Source: Klenkia taihuensis (lineage in GTDB: Bacteria > Actinomycetota > Actinomycetes > Mycobacteriales > Geodermatophilaceae). Taken from it: 64,000 nucleotides of DNA. A model generated the notes under the pieces. It was not told the origin of the DNA, made no database searches, and saw nothing but the letters and a program-made list of their open reading frames with translations. Below, one piece after another: positions 54,547 through 64,000 of this stretch; the stretch's first letter is position 1; every line of letters begins with the position of its first letter. Position numbers and translations under genes: made by a program. The stretch covers positions 496,001 to 560,000 of the forward strand of contig NZ_FOMD01000004.1 in the NCBI RefSeq assembly GCF_900112525.1, written 5' to 3'.

Positions 54547-54550
<4 letters not shown>
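53942..54550 (+). CDS. ribE: Riboflavin synthase, alpha subunit
   Basis: Dismutates two lumazines to riboflavin (202 aa). N-terminal [13 protein letters not shown], then two similar lumazine-binding halves, each with a (V)NGVCLTV / VDGVSLTV motif and [10 protein letters not shown] ([11 protein letters not shown]). ATG start overlaps ribD; stop overlaps ribBA. Confidence 0.94.
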
Positions 54551-56634
<2,084 letters not shown>

Positions 56635-56644
56635 CCGAGAACCG

Positions 56645-57526
56645 ATGACCAGGAGCCACCCCGTGCTGCGCGTCGCCGTCCCCAACAAGGGCGTCCTGTC
56701 CGAACCCGCGGCCGAGATGCTGACCGAGAGCGGCTACCGGCAGCGCCGCAGCACCAAGGACCTCGCGGTCTACGACCCCGACTCCGACACCGAGTTCTTC
56801 TACCTCCGGCCCCGCGACATCGCCGTCTACGTGGCCGCCGGGACCCTCGACGTCGGCATCACCGGCCGGGACATGCTGCAGGAGACCACCCCGCCGGACA
56901 CCGAGTCGCCGGCCGAGGAGGTCATGGCGTTGGGCTTCGGCCGGTCCTCCTTCCGGTTCGCCAGCCCCACCGGCTCGGGCATCGAGTCCGTCGCCGACCT
57001 GGCCGGCCGCCGGATCGCGACCGCCTACCCGGTGCTGCTGGAGAAGTTCCTCGCCGAGTCCGGCATCGACGCCGCCGTGGTCAAGCTGGACGGCGCGGTC
57101 GAGACCGCCTGCCGCCTGGGCGTGGCCGACGCCGTCTGCGACGTGGTGGAGACCGGGACGACGCTGCGCCAGGCCGGCCTGCACGTCATCGGCGACCCGG
57201 TGCTGACCAGCGAGGCCATCCTGGTCCGCCGGGCAGGCGCCGCGGAGAACCCGGCGGTGGCTCAGCTGCAGCGCCGGCTGCGCGGCGTCCTCGTCGCCCG
57301 GCAGTACGTGATGCTCGACTACGACTGCCCCGACGACCTGCTGGAGGAGGCCACCGCGATCACCCCGGGCCTCGAGGGCCCGACGGTGAGCCGGCTGCAG
57401 ACCCCGGGCTGGTCGGCGGTGCGGGCGATGGTGCCGCAGAGCGACACCAACCGGCTGATGGACGAGCTCTGGGAGCTCGGTGCCCGCGCCATCCTGGTCA
57501 CCTCCATCCACGCCTGCCGCATCTGA
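56645..57526 (+). CDS. hisG: ATP phosphoribosyltransferase, long form
   Basis: First and feedback-controlled step of histidine synthesis (293 aa, long form with C-terminal histidine-binding ACT-like domain). RVAVPNKGVLSEPAAEMLTE, DVGITGRDMLQE, RIATAYPVLLEKFLAE and DAVCDVVETGTTLRQAGL (PRPP site). C-terminal domain from about residue 215 with GLEGPTVSRL. ATG follows hisE by 10 bp. A hairpin follows. Confidence 0.95.
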   Translation: MTRSHPVLRVAVPNKGVLSEPAAEMLTESGYRQRRSTKDLAVYDPDSDTEFFYLRPRDIAVYVAAGTLDVGITGRDMLQETTPPDTESPAEEVMALGFGRSSFRFASPTGSGIESVADLAGRRIATAYPVLLEKFLAESGIDAAVVKLDGAVETACRLGVADAVCDVVETGTTLRQAGLHVIGDPVLTSEAILVRRAGAAENPAVAQLQRRLRGVLVARQYVMLDYDCPDDLLEEATAITPGLEGPTVSRLQTPGWSAVRAMVPQSDTNRLMDELWELGARAILVTSIHACRI

Positions 57527-57533
57527 GCGACGC

Positions 57534-57600
57534 GGACCCCGGTGTCGGGGACACCGGGGTCCACTGGCTGGTGCAGGGCCCGGGTTCCCCGACACCGGGG
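57534..57600. terminator. Hairpin with an alternative pairing between convergent hisG and the MFS gene
   Basis: Perfect 13-bp inverted repeat GGACCCCGGTGTC / GACACCGGGGTCC (57534-57546 and 57550-57562) with a GGG loop, 7 bp after hisG. A further copy of the right arm, CCCCGACACCGGGG at 57587-57600, can pair instead with CCCCGGTGTCGGGG starting at 57537, so two mutually exclusive folds exist. Bidirectional terminator is inferred. Confidence 0.65.
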
Positions 57601-57616
57601 CCGGCGGTGGTGCGGG

Positions 57617-58837
57617 TCAGGCCAGGCGGAGCTGCTTGACCACCACCGCGACGAGCACCGAGACGCCGCCGACCACGGCGACCGCAGCGGCGATGCCCGA
57701 CAGTGCACCGGAGAGGGCGATGACCAGCAGCGGGCAGAGGAACTCGCCCAGGAACAGCGCGGCGGTCCACCGGCCGGTGCCGCGGCCGCGCTCCTCCAGC
57801 GCCAGGCCGGAGACCACCCAGGTCAGCAGGCTGGGCAGCATGATCCCGGTGCCGGCGCTGGCCAGCACCGCACCGGCGACGGCGACCGGCACGGCCGGCG
57901 CCAGCCCCATCACGACCAGGCCGAGGCCGGCCAGGCCGAAGGCCAGCGGCAGCAGGAAGGCCGGGCCGCGCCGGACGATCCGCGGGAAGGACGCCGCCCC
58001 CGCGGCGGTGGCCAGCGAGGCCAGCGCCGCGATGCCGCCGATGGCCGCGGTCTCCGTGACGCCCAGCCCGTCGAGCACGTAGGCCAGCTCCACGATCGGG
58101 GTGTAGAAGACGACACCGCCCACCAGGCTGACCGCCAGCGGCACCAGCATCCGGCGCCACGGCAGCGGCGGGAGGGCGGCGGTGCTGCGGGGCGGGACGG
58201 CGGGCGACCACACCAGGACGGCGGCCAGCGCGGCCAGCGGCAGGCCGACCAGGTACAGCCAGAACGGGGTGCGCCAGTCGCTGCTGCCCAGCGCGCCGCC
58301 GAGCCCGAAGAAGACGGTGGCCGCCAGCGTGGTGACGATGGTCTGCAGGCCGAACAGCTTGGCCCGGCGGGCGCCGGCGGAGTAGTCGGCGATCAGGGTG
58401 GTGCAGCAGGTCATGATCGCGGCCTCGGTGATGCCGACGCCGACCCGGGTGGCCAGCACCGCGGGCAGCGAGTCCAGCAGCACCGGCGCGGTTCCGAGCA
58501 CGGCGTAGACGGCCAGCGAGCCCACCAGCAGCCGCTTGCGGCCCACCGCGTCGACGATCCGGCCGGCCACCGGGGCCAGCAGCGCGATCATCAGCGCGGG
58601 GGCGGTGAGCACCAGCGGGGCCAGCGCGTCCACCCCGGGGGTGCCGGCGAAGGCCCGCTGCAGGGTGGGCAGCACGGGGGACAGCAGCACCGCGCCGAGG
58701 ATCGGCATGCAGCTGGCCGCCATGAGGACGGCGATCTCCCGGCGGCCGGCGGGCCGGCCGGTGACCGGGTGCAGCGCCCCGGTGTCGAGCGCGGCCGCGG
58801 CCGCGCCGGGGACGGGACCGTCGAGGGTCTGGGACAC
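57617..58837 (-). CDS. MFS transporter
   Basis: 406-aa major facilitator with about 12 hydrophobic segments. The MFS loop motif between helices 2 and 3 reads GRIVDAVGRKRLLVGSLAVY, near residues 90-109. GTG at 58837 is chosen because AGGAG lies 7 bases upstream; the frame reaches 58882. Family resemblance is to drug/aromatic-acid type exporters or importers, not resolved. Its upstream region holds a copy of the operator found at the divergent catabolic promoter, so it probably carries a substrate or product of that pathway. Confidence 0.85.
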   Translation of the reverse strand: MSQTLDGPVPGAAAAALDTGALHPVTGRPAGRREIAVLMAASCMPILGAVLLSPVLPTLQRAFAGTPGVDALAPLVLTAPALMIALLAPVAGRIVDAVGRKRLLVGSLAVYAVLGTAPVLLDSLPAVLATRVGVGITEAAIMTCCTTLIADYSAGARRAKLFGLQTIVTTLAATVFFGLGGALGSSDWRTPFWLYLVGLPLAALAAVLVWSPAVPPRSTAALPPLPWRRMLVPLAVSLVGGVVFYTPIVELAYVLDGLGVTETAAIGGIAALASLATAAGAASFPRIVRRGPAFLLPLAFGLAGLGLVVMGLAPAVPVAVAGAVLASAGTGIMLPSLLTWVVSGLALEERGRGTGRWTAALFLGEFLCPLLVIALSGALSGIAAAVAVVGGVSVLVAVVVKQLRLA

Positions 58838-58939
58838 GGGTGCTCCTGGGCTCGGGTGCCGGACCTCGGTGACCGGCATCACTGAGCGCGGAGTGTGGGG
58901 ACCGGCGCGACCCGCCGTCCAATAGATCCCTCGGCCGCA

Positions 58940-58960
58940 CCCATCAGCGCGGTGGATGCC
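58940..58960. promoter_or_regulatory. Predicted LysR operator copy upstream of the MFS gene
   Basis: CATCAGCGCGGTGGATG at 58942-58958 differs in one base from CATCACCGCGGTGGATG, which is the minus-strand reading of the operator at 59888-59907. It lies between the LysR stop and the transporter, about 100 bp before the transporter start. Confidence 0.6.
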
Positions 58961-59893
58961 TCAGCCGACCGGCGTCGTCGCCTGCCGGGCCGCGCGCAGC
59001 ACCAGGTCGCGCAGGAACACGTGGTCGGGGTCGCGCTCGTACACCGGGTGCCACCACATCGCCTCGACCAGGCCGCCGACGTCGATCGGGCTGGGCAGCG
59101 TGCGCACGCCGCTGCCCAGCGGCAGCAGGTCGACCAGCCGGCGCTGCAGCAGCGAGATCCGCCGGGAGCCCGCCACCAGGCCCGGCACGGTCAGGAAGTT
59201 CTCGGTCACCACCTGCACCCGGGGCTCGATGCCGCGCTGGCGGAGCACCCGCGCGGCCGGCGTCGAGGCGCTCGGGCCGTGGTAGACCGCCACCCACGGC
59301 AGGGTGCGCAGCTGGTCGACGGTGACCGCGTCGTCGATCTCGGGGTGGTCGGCCGAGCACACCACCACCCACTCGTCGGCGTAGAGCTCCGCGTGCGGCA
59401 GGTCGGCGAGGAACCCCATCGGCAGCAGCATCAGGTCCACCGCCAGCAGTGCCTGGTCGGCGCGGTCGACCAGCTCGGGGGTGTGCGGGGCCAGCCGCAG
59501 CCGGGCGTGCGGGGCGACCTCGTCCAGCAGCGCGGCCAGGGTGTCGCCGAGGACGGTCACCCCGTAGTCGCTCAGCAGCAGGCTGAACTCCCGGGTGGAG
59601 ACCGCCGGGTCGAAGGTGGGCTGGGCGGTGAAGACCCGGTGGACCGACTCCAGCGCCAGCCGGGCCTGCAGCTGCAGCTGGCCGGCCAGCGGGGTGAGCC
59701 GGTACTCGTTGCCGACCCGGGTGAGCAGCTCGTCGCCGAAGTGCCGGCGCAGCCGGGCCAGCGAGGCCGACAGCGCCGGCTGGGACAGGCCCAGCTGCCG
59801 GGCCGCCTTCGTCACGCTGCGCTGGCCGAGGAGCGCGTCCAACGAGACCAGCAGGTTGAGGTCCAAGTTGGCCACGTTCACGCCCGGCATCAT
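58961..59893 (-). CDS. LysR-family transcriptional regulator
   Basis: 310 aa from ATG 59893; ATG 59890 or GTG 59881 are possible shorter starts. N-terminal winged helix: DLNLLVSLDALLGQRSVTKA then ARQLGLSQPALSASLARLRR. C-terminal periplasmic-binding-protein-like effector domain. Architecture resembles the NodD/LinR/PcpR-type regulators of aromatic degradation. It is divergent from the catabolic operon and its start region overlaps the operator array, so autoregulation is likely. Confidence 0.88.
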   Translation of the reverse strand: MMPGVNVANLDLNLLVSLDALLGQRSVTKAARQLGLSQPALSASLARLRRHFGDELLTRVGNEYRLTPLAGQLQLQARLALESVHRVFTAQPTFDPAVSTREFSLLLSDYGVTVLGDTLAALLDEVAPHARLRLAPHTPELVDRADQALLAVDLMLLPMGFLADLPHAELYADEWVVVCSADHPEIDDAVTVDQLRTLPWVAVYHGPSASTPAARVLRQRGIEPRVQVVTENFLTVPGLVAGSRRISLLQRRLVDLLPLGSGVRTLPSPIDVGGLVEAMWWHPVYERDPDHVFLRDLVLRAARQATTPVG

Positions 59894-59940
59894 CCACCGC
59901 GGTGATGCCCGGCATCAAGGATCGGGGCTTCCCTGATGCC
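59886..59940. promoter_or_regulatory. LysR operator array in the divergent promoter
   Basis: Four half sites: GGCATCA at 59886-59892, TGATGCC at 59903-59909, GGCATCA at 59911-59917, TGATGCC at 59934-59940. The middle two form the palindrome TGATGCCCGGCATCA (59903-59917), the first two flank CCACCGCGG. Density and symmetry are typical of a LysR recognition/activation site pair. Confidence 0.7.
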
Positions 59941-59986
59941 CCGTGCGAGCGGAGAGTGGGCCGCGTCACCGACGACAGGAGCCCCC

Positions 59987-60964
59987 GTGTTCGACCCGCA
60001 GGACCCCGAAGCCACCATCGCCGCCGCGGCGGAGCGGGTCTCCAACTGGGGCCGCTGGGGCGACGACGACGTGCTCGGCACGCTCAACCTGCTCACCCCC
60101 GAGAAGCGGGTGCAGGGCGCGGCCCTGGTGCGCACCGGGGCCAGCTTCGACCTGACCCAGCACTTCAACACCGACGGCCCGCAGAAGGGCTGGCTGCGCC
60201 GGGTCAACCCGGTGCACGCCATGCTCGGCACCGGCCTGGACGCCGAGGCCGGCATCCCCGCCTTCCCGCACGGCATCGGCGGCGCGGACGACATGGTCAC
60301 CATGCCGCTGCAGGCCTCCACCCAGTGGGACGGCCTGGGCCACATCTTCGACCACGGCCGGGCCTACAACGGCCGCCGTGCGGGCGCGGTCGTGACCAGC
60401 GAGGGCGACAACACCACCGGCATCGAGACCACCGCCGGCCGCTTCGTCGGCCGGGGCGTCCTGCTGGACGTCGGCCGCTCCCACGGCACCGACGGCGAGC
60501 TGCCCGACGGGTTCGCCATCACCCCCGAGCACCTGGACGCCTGCGCCGCGGCCGCCGGTGTCGAGGTCACCAGCGGCGACCTGCTGCTGGTGCGCACCGG
60601 CCGGCTCGCCCGCGCCCGCCGCTCGATCGCCGCCGGCACCGGCTGGGGCGACTACGCCGGCGGGGAGTCGCCGGGCCTGTCGTTCACCAGCCTGGACTGG
60701 CTGCGCAGCCACGACGTCGCCGCCGTCGCCACCGACACGTGGGGCGTGGAGGTGCGGCCCAGCGAGTTCGCCGTCCCCACCTTCCAGCCCTTCCACCAGG
60801 TCGCCATCCCGCACCTGGGCCTGTTCCTCGGCGAGATGTGGGACCTCGAGGCGCTCGCCGACGACTGCGCGGCCGACGGCGTCCACGAGTTCCTGCTCGC
60901 CGCCCCGCCCCTGCCCGTCACCGGTGCCGTCGGCGCGCCGGTCGCCCCGATCGCCGTGAAGTAG
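59987..60964 (+). CDS. Cyclase-family (kynurenine formamidase-like) hydrolase
   Basis: 325 aa, PF04199-type cyclase fold, related to isatin hydrolase and kynurenine formamidase. GTG at 59987 has AGGAG 5 bases upstream. The usual metal motif HxGTHxDxPxH appears as QASTQWDGLGH near residues 108-118: the first two His are Gln, the Asp and last His remain. Further family segments: DDVLGTLNLLTPEKR, GRGVLLDVGRSHGTDGELP and DLLLVRTGRLARARR. Probably hydrolyses a ring-derived amide or lactam. First gene of the catabolic operon. Confidence 0.8.
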   Translation: MFDPQDPEATIAAAAERVSNWGRWGDDDVLGTLNLLTPEKRVQGAALVRTGASFDLTQHFNTDGPQKGWLRRVNPVHAMLGTGLDAEAGIPAFPHGIGGADDMVTMPLQASTQWDGLGHIFDHGRAYNGRRAGAVVTSEGDNTTGIETTAGRFVGRGVLLDVGRSHGTDGELPDGFAITPEHLDACAAAAGVEVTSGDLLLVRTGRLARARRSIAAGTGWGDYAGGESPGLSFTSLDWLRSHDVAAVATDTWGVEVRPSEFAVPTFQPFHQVAIPHLGLFLGEMWDLEALADDCAADGVHEFLLAAPPLPVTGAVGAPVAPIAVK

Positions 60965-60974
60965 GAGACCTCCG

Positions 60975-62105
60975 ATGAGCGCTGTGCAGAACGTCCTCGT
61001 GGTCGGCGGCGGCCTGGCCGGCGCCGGCGTCGCGGTCCGGCTGGCCCGGGCCGGCGTCGCCGTCGACCTGGTCGAGGTCAAGCCGGACGTCCACGCCCTC
61101 GGGTCGGGCATCACGCTGCAGGGCAACGCCCTGCGCGAGCTCGACGGCCTCGGCGTCTGGGAGGCCGCCCGCGAGCGCGGGTACGCCTTCGACGTCACCG
61201 GCTTCCGCGCCCCCGACCCGGTCGGCACCGAGCTGTTCGCCGTCCCCGACGCCAGGACCGGCGGCCCGGACTACCCGGCCGTCATGGGCATGTCCCGCCC
61301 CGAGCTCGCCCAGCTGCTGCACGACCGCGCCGCCGAGGTGGGGGTCAAGCTGCGGTACGCGACGACGACCACCGACCTGGCCCAGGACGCCGACGGCGTC
61401 GACGTCACCTTCTCCGACGGGTCGTCGGGCCGCTACGACCTGGTCGTCGGCGCGGACGGCGTGCGGTCCTGGACCCGCCGGATGCTCGGCATCGAGCTGG
61501 AGACGAGGTCCACCGGCATGGGCATCTGGCGCTCCTTCGGCCCGCGGCCGGCCAGCGTCACCCGCACCGACCTCTACTACGGCGGCCCCTGCTACATCGC
61601 CGGCTACTGCCCGACCGGCGAGGACTCGCTCTACGCCTACCTCGTCGAGGACGCCCAGGACCGCTCCACGCTGGGCCCCGAGGAGCAGCTGGCCACCATG
61701 CGAGAGCTGTCCCAGGCCTACCACGGGCCGTGGGACGAGATCCGCGAGACGCTCACCGACCCCTCGAAGGTCAACTACACCTGGTTCGAGACCCACGTGC
61801 TGCCCGCGCCGTGGAACCGCGGCCGGGTCGTGCTCATCGGCGACGCCGCGCACACCTGCCCGCCCACCATCGCCCAGGGCGGCGCCCAGGCTCTCGAGGA
61901 CGCCGCCGTCCTCGGCCAGCTGCTCGTCGAGCGCGACGCGCTCGACGCCGACCTCTGGGACGCCTTCCACGACCGCCGCGTCGAGCGGGCCCGCACCGTC
62001 GTGGAGGCCTCCAACCAGCTCGCCCAGTGGCAGCTGGACCACGTGCAGGGCGACATCCCCTCGCTCATGCGCACCGTCGCCCAGCTCGTCAGCCAGCCCG
62101 CCTGA
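60975..62105 (+). CDS. FAD-dependent aromatic monooxygenase
   Basis: Class A flavoprotein hydroxylase (376 aa), salicylate/hydroxybenzoate hydroxylase type. FAD Rossmann motif [21 protein letters not shown] near residues 7-27 (first part [17 protein letters not shown]), the DG motif YDLVVGADGVRSWTRR near residues 156-171, and the second FAD motif VVLIGDAAHTCPPTIAQGG near residues 285-303. ATG has GGAG 8 bases upstream, 10 bp after the cyclase gene. Likely adds a hydroxyl group to prepare the ring for cleavage. Confidence 0.88.
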   Translation: MSAVQNVLVVGGGLAGAGVAVRLARAGVAVDLVEVKPDVHALGSGITLQGNALRELDGLGVWEAARERGYAFDVTGFRAPDPVGTELFAVPDARTGGPDYPAVMGMSRPELAQLLHDRAAEVGVKLRYATTTTDLAQDADGVDVTFSDGSSGRYDLVVGADGVRSWTRRMLGIELETRSTGMGIWRSFGPRPASVTRTDLYYGGPCYIAGYCPTGEDSLYAYLVEDAQDRSTLGPEEQLATMRELSQAYHGPWDEIRETLTDPSKVNYTWFETHVLPAPWNRGRVVLIGDAAHTCPPTIAQGGAQALEDAAVLGQLLVERDALDADLWDAFHDRRVERARTVVEASNQLAQWQLDHVQGDIPSLMRTVAQLVSQPA

Positions 62106-62117
62106 CAGGAGAAGACA

Positions 62118-63056
62118 GTGACCGAACGCCTCATCACCCACCTGCGGCACATCGACCTGGCCGTGCCCGACCTCGCCAAGCAGCGGGAGTTCTTCACCGG
62201 CACCTGGGGCCTGAAGGAGGAGACGACCGACAGCGGCCTGTCCTTCCTCGCGGCCGAGGGGAGCCCCGAGCAGTACGTCGTCCGGCTCCGCGAGGCCACC
62301 GACAAGCGGATCGACCTGGTCTCCTTCGGCGCCGCGGACCGCGCCGACGTCGACACCCTGGCCGGCCGGATGGCGTCGGCCGGCGTCCAGCTCGTGCACG
62401 AGCCCACCGACCTGCAGACCCCCGGCGGCGGCTACGGCTTCCGGTTCTTCGACAACGAGGGCCGCACGGTCGAGGTGTCCGCCGACGTCGCCGTGCGCGA
62501 GCACCGCCGCATCGAGGAGGGCGAGTCGATCCCGGTGCGGCTGTCCCACGTCGTGCTGAACTCGGCCGAGCCCGAGAAGACCGTGGCCTTCTACGAGCAG
62601 CACTTCGGCTTCGCGCTGTCGGACACCCTCATGCACCCGCGGATGGGCAACATGATGTGGTTCCTGCGCACCAACGCCTGGCACCACAGCATGGCCGTCG
62701 CCCGCGGCCCGCACGCCTCGCTGCACCACGCCTCGTTCGAGCTGCGCGGCATCGACGAGTACATGCGCGGCACCGGCCGGGCGCTGCGCGCGGGCGTGGA
62801 GAAGATCTGGGGCCCGGGGCGCCACATGGCCGGCAACAACACCTTCTCCTACTTCCTGGACCCGCACGGCAACACCGTGGAGTACACGACCGAGCTCGAC
62901 CTGGTCGACGAGGACACCTGGCACCCCTCGCTCTACGACTTCACCCAGCCCGAGGTCAGCGACCAGTGGGGCACCGCGAACGCGATGAACGAGTTCGTCG
63001 CGCAGAAGTCGTTCAACGACCCCGACAAGGGTCTCTTCGTGGCACCCCCGGTCTGA
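62118..63056 (+). CDS. VOC-family extradiol-type ring-cleavage dioxygenase
   Basis: 312 aa, two glyoxalase/VOC domains as in type I extradiol dioxygenases. The first domain starts HLRHIDLAVPDLAKQREFF. The second holds the iron ligands: His in RLSHVVLNSAEP near residue 142, His in SLHHASFELRG and Glu in NTVEYTTELDL near residue 258; LDPHGNTVEYT is the family signature. GTG start with AGGAG upstream, 12 bp after the monooxygenase. Most likely opens a dihydroxylated ring next to its hydroxyls. Confidence 0.85.
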   Translation: MTERLITHLRHIDLAVPDLAKQREFFTGTWGLKEETTDSGLSFLAAEGSPEQYVVRLREATDKRIDLVSFGAADRADVDTLAGRMASAGVQLVHEPTDLQTPGGGYGFRFFDNEGRTVEVSADVAVREHRRIEEGESIPVRLSHVVLNSAEPEKTVAFYEQHFGFALSDTLMHPRMGNMMWFLRTNAWHHSMAVARGPHASLHHASFELRGIDEYMRGTGRALRAGVEKIWGPGRHMAGNNTFSYFLDPHGNTVEYTTELDLVDEDTWHPSLYDFTQPEVSDQWGTANAMNEFVAQKSFNDPDKGLFVAPPV

Positions 63057-64000
63057 TGCGGTTCGCGACCTGGGAGCACCAGGGCGAGGTGTCCGCCGGT
63101 GTCGTCTCCGACGCCGGCGTGCACGGCATCCCCGGGACGACGGTGCTCGAGCTGGTGCGCTCGGGCCTGGCCACCGCGGTCGCCGCGGGGGAGCAGGCGC
63201 TGGAGGCACCGGCGGTGCCGCTGGCCGACGTCCGGCTGCTGCCGCCGCTGCAGCCGCCGACCGTGCGCGACTTCGTCACCTTCGAGGAGCACGTCGAGGG
63301 CGTGCGCAAGAGCATCGACGGCGCCGCCGGGGTGCCGGAGCGGTGGTACGCAGCACCGACCTTCTACTTCACCCACCCCTACGCCCTGGTCGGCGCGCAC
63401 GACGACGTCGCCGTCCCGCCGGGCTGCCGGCGGTTCGACTTCGAGCTCGAGGTGGCGGCGGTCGTCGCCGAGGACCTGACCTCGCCCAGCCCCGACCAGG
63501 CCGCGGTCTTCGGCTACACGGTGCTCAACGACTGGTCGGCGCGGGACCTGCAGGCCGCCGAGATGCAGGTCAGCCTCGGCCCGGCCAAGGGCAAGGACTC
63601 GGCCACGACGCTGGGCCCGTGGCTGGTCACCGCCGACGAGCTCGAGCCCTACCGCGACGCCGAGGGGTTCCTCGCGCTGGAGATGACGGTGTCGGTCAAC
63701 GGCACCCGCATCGGCCACGACCTGCTGTCCAACATGGGCTGGCCGTTCGAGGAGCTGGTGGCCTACGCCGGCCGCGGCACCCGGCTGCTGGCCGGCGACG
63801 TGCTGGGGTCGGGCACCTGCGGCAACGGTGGCTGCCTGGCCGAGCTGTGGGGCCGGGACGGGGCGTCCGCCCCGCCGCCGCTGCAGCCCGGCGACGTCGT
63901 GGAGATGACCGTCGAGGGCATCGGCACCATCCGCAACCGCGTCGTGGCCGGCGCCGAGCTGCCGCCGGTGGCCCCCGCGCGCACCCGCACCCGCGCCCGC
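63056..64000 (+). CDS. Fumarylacetoacetate hydrolase family protein (runs off the window)
   Basis: 315 codons visible, no stop before the end. ATG overlaps the upstream stop as TGATG. FAH fold with metal/active-site segments RDFVTFEEHVEG, FDFELEVAAVVAEDL, VLNDWSARDLQ, GPAKGKDSATTLGPWLV and GDVLGSGTCGNG. In catabolic clusters such proteins hydrate or hydrolyse C-C bonds of ring-cleavage products. The C-terminus visible here is basic (RTRTRAR), so the gene probably ends within a few codons of the edge. Confidence 0.85.
   Translation, partial: MRFATWEHQGEVSAGVVSDAGVHGIPGTTVLELVRSGLATAVAAGEQALEAPAVPLADVRLLPPLQPPTVRDFVTFEEHVEGVRKSIDGAAGVPERWYAAPTFYFTHPYALVGAHDDVAVPPGCRRFDFELEVAAVVAEDLTSPSPDQAAVFGYTVLNDWSARDLQAAEMQVSLGPAKGKDSATTLGPWLVTADELEPYRDAEGFLALEMTVSVNGTRIGHDLLSNMGWPFEELVAYAGRGTRLLAGDVLGSGTCGNGGCLAELWGRDGASAPPPLQPGDVVEMTVEGIGTIRNRVVAGAELPPVAPARTRTRAR

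Overview
This 64 kb window is very GC-rich (third codon positions are almost always G or C) and is packed with bacterial genes, most of them in long runs with 4-bp ATGA/GTGA overlaps and frequent GTG starts. Gene content and order (secD-secF-apt-rel, hisS-aspS, alaS-ruvX-mltG-aro genes-efp-nusB-bldD, pyrR-pyrB-pyrC-carA-carB, mihF-gmk-rpoZ-coaBC-metK-priA, def-fmt-rsmB, rpe-rib-hisE-hisG) are the conserved core chromosome of an actinobacterium. BldD and mIHF are actinobacterial markers. My best guess is the order Geodermatophilales (Blastococcus, Geodermatophilus, Modestobacter type), but this is inference from composition and synteny only. No rRNA, tRNA, CRISPR array, insertion sequence or prophage was seen.

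Layout. 1-5.2 kb: protein export (end of secD, secF), purine salvage (apt) and the bifunctional (p)ppGpp enzyme. 5.3-12 kb: a membrane-anchored cyclophilin, a metallo-hydrolase, hisS, an aldo/keto reductase, aspS and a class V aminotransferase. 12-14.1 kb: a small accessory pocket with an AbiEi/DUF559-like gene bracketed by two 73-bp palindromes, then a second aldo/keto reductase. 14.1-28 kb: rarA, two small membrane-associated proteins, alaS, ruvX, mltG, the shikimate genes aroE/aroC/aroK/aroB/aroQ with a prepilin peptidase among them, an M24 peptidase, efp and nusB, closed by a strong terminator facing bldD. 28.7-38.8 kb: the complete UMP pathway as one operon (pyrR, B, C, carA, carB, pyrK-like, pyrD, pyrF) behind a PyrR-binding leader hairpin that pairs with the ribosome binding site. 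39-44.8 kb: mihF, gmk, rpoZ, coaBC, metK, priA. 44.8-52.2 kb: a racemase, def, fmt, rsmB, acetyl-CoA synthetase and small unknown genes. 52.2-57.5 kb: rpe, the riboflavin genes, hisE and hisG. 57.6-64 kb: an accessory catabolic locus with an MFS transporter and a LysR regulator on the minus strand, divergent from a cyclase-family hydrolase, an FAD monooxygenase, an extradiol-type dioxygenase and an FAH-family hydrolase that runs off the window.

The parts most worth a second look are: the LysR-controlled catabolic cluster, whose operator array in the divergent promoter has a near-identical copy in front of the transporter; the nuclease-like gene with paired palindromes, which looks like a REP-type cassette; the PyrR leader; a recurrent promoter design in which a TANNNT hexamer sits 6-8 bases before the start codon (leaderless mRNAs); and a CTG start codon on fmt. 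The genes for standard metabolism look intact and ordinary.
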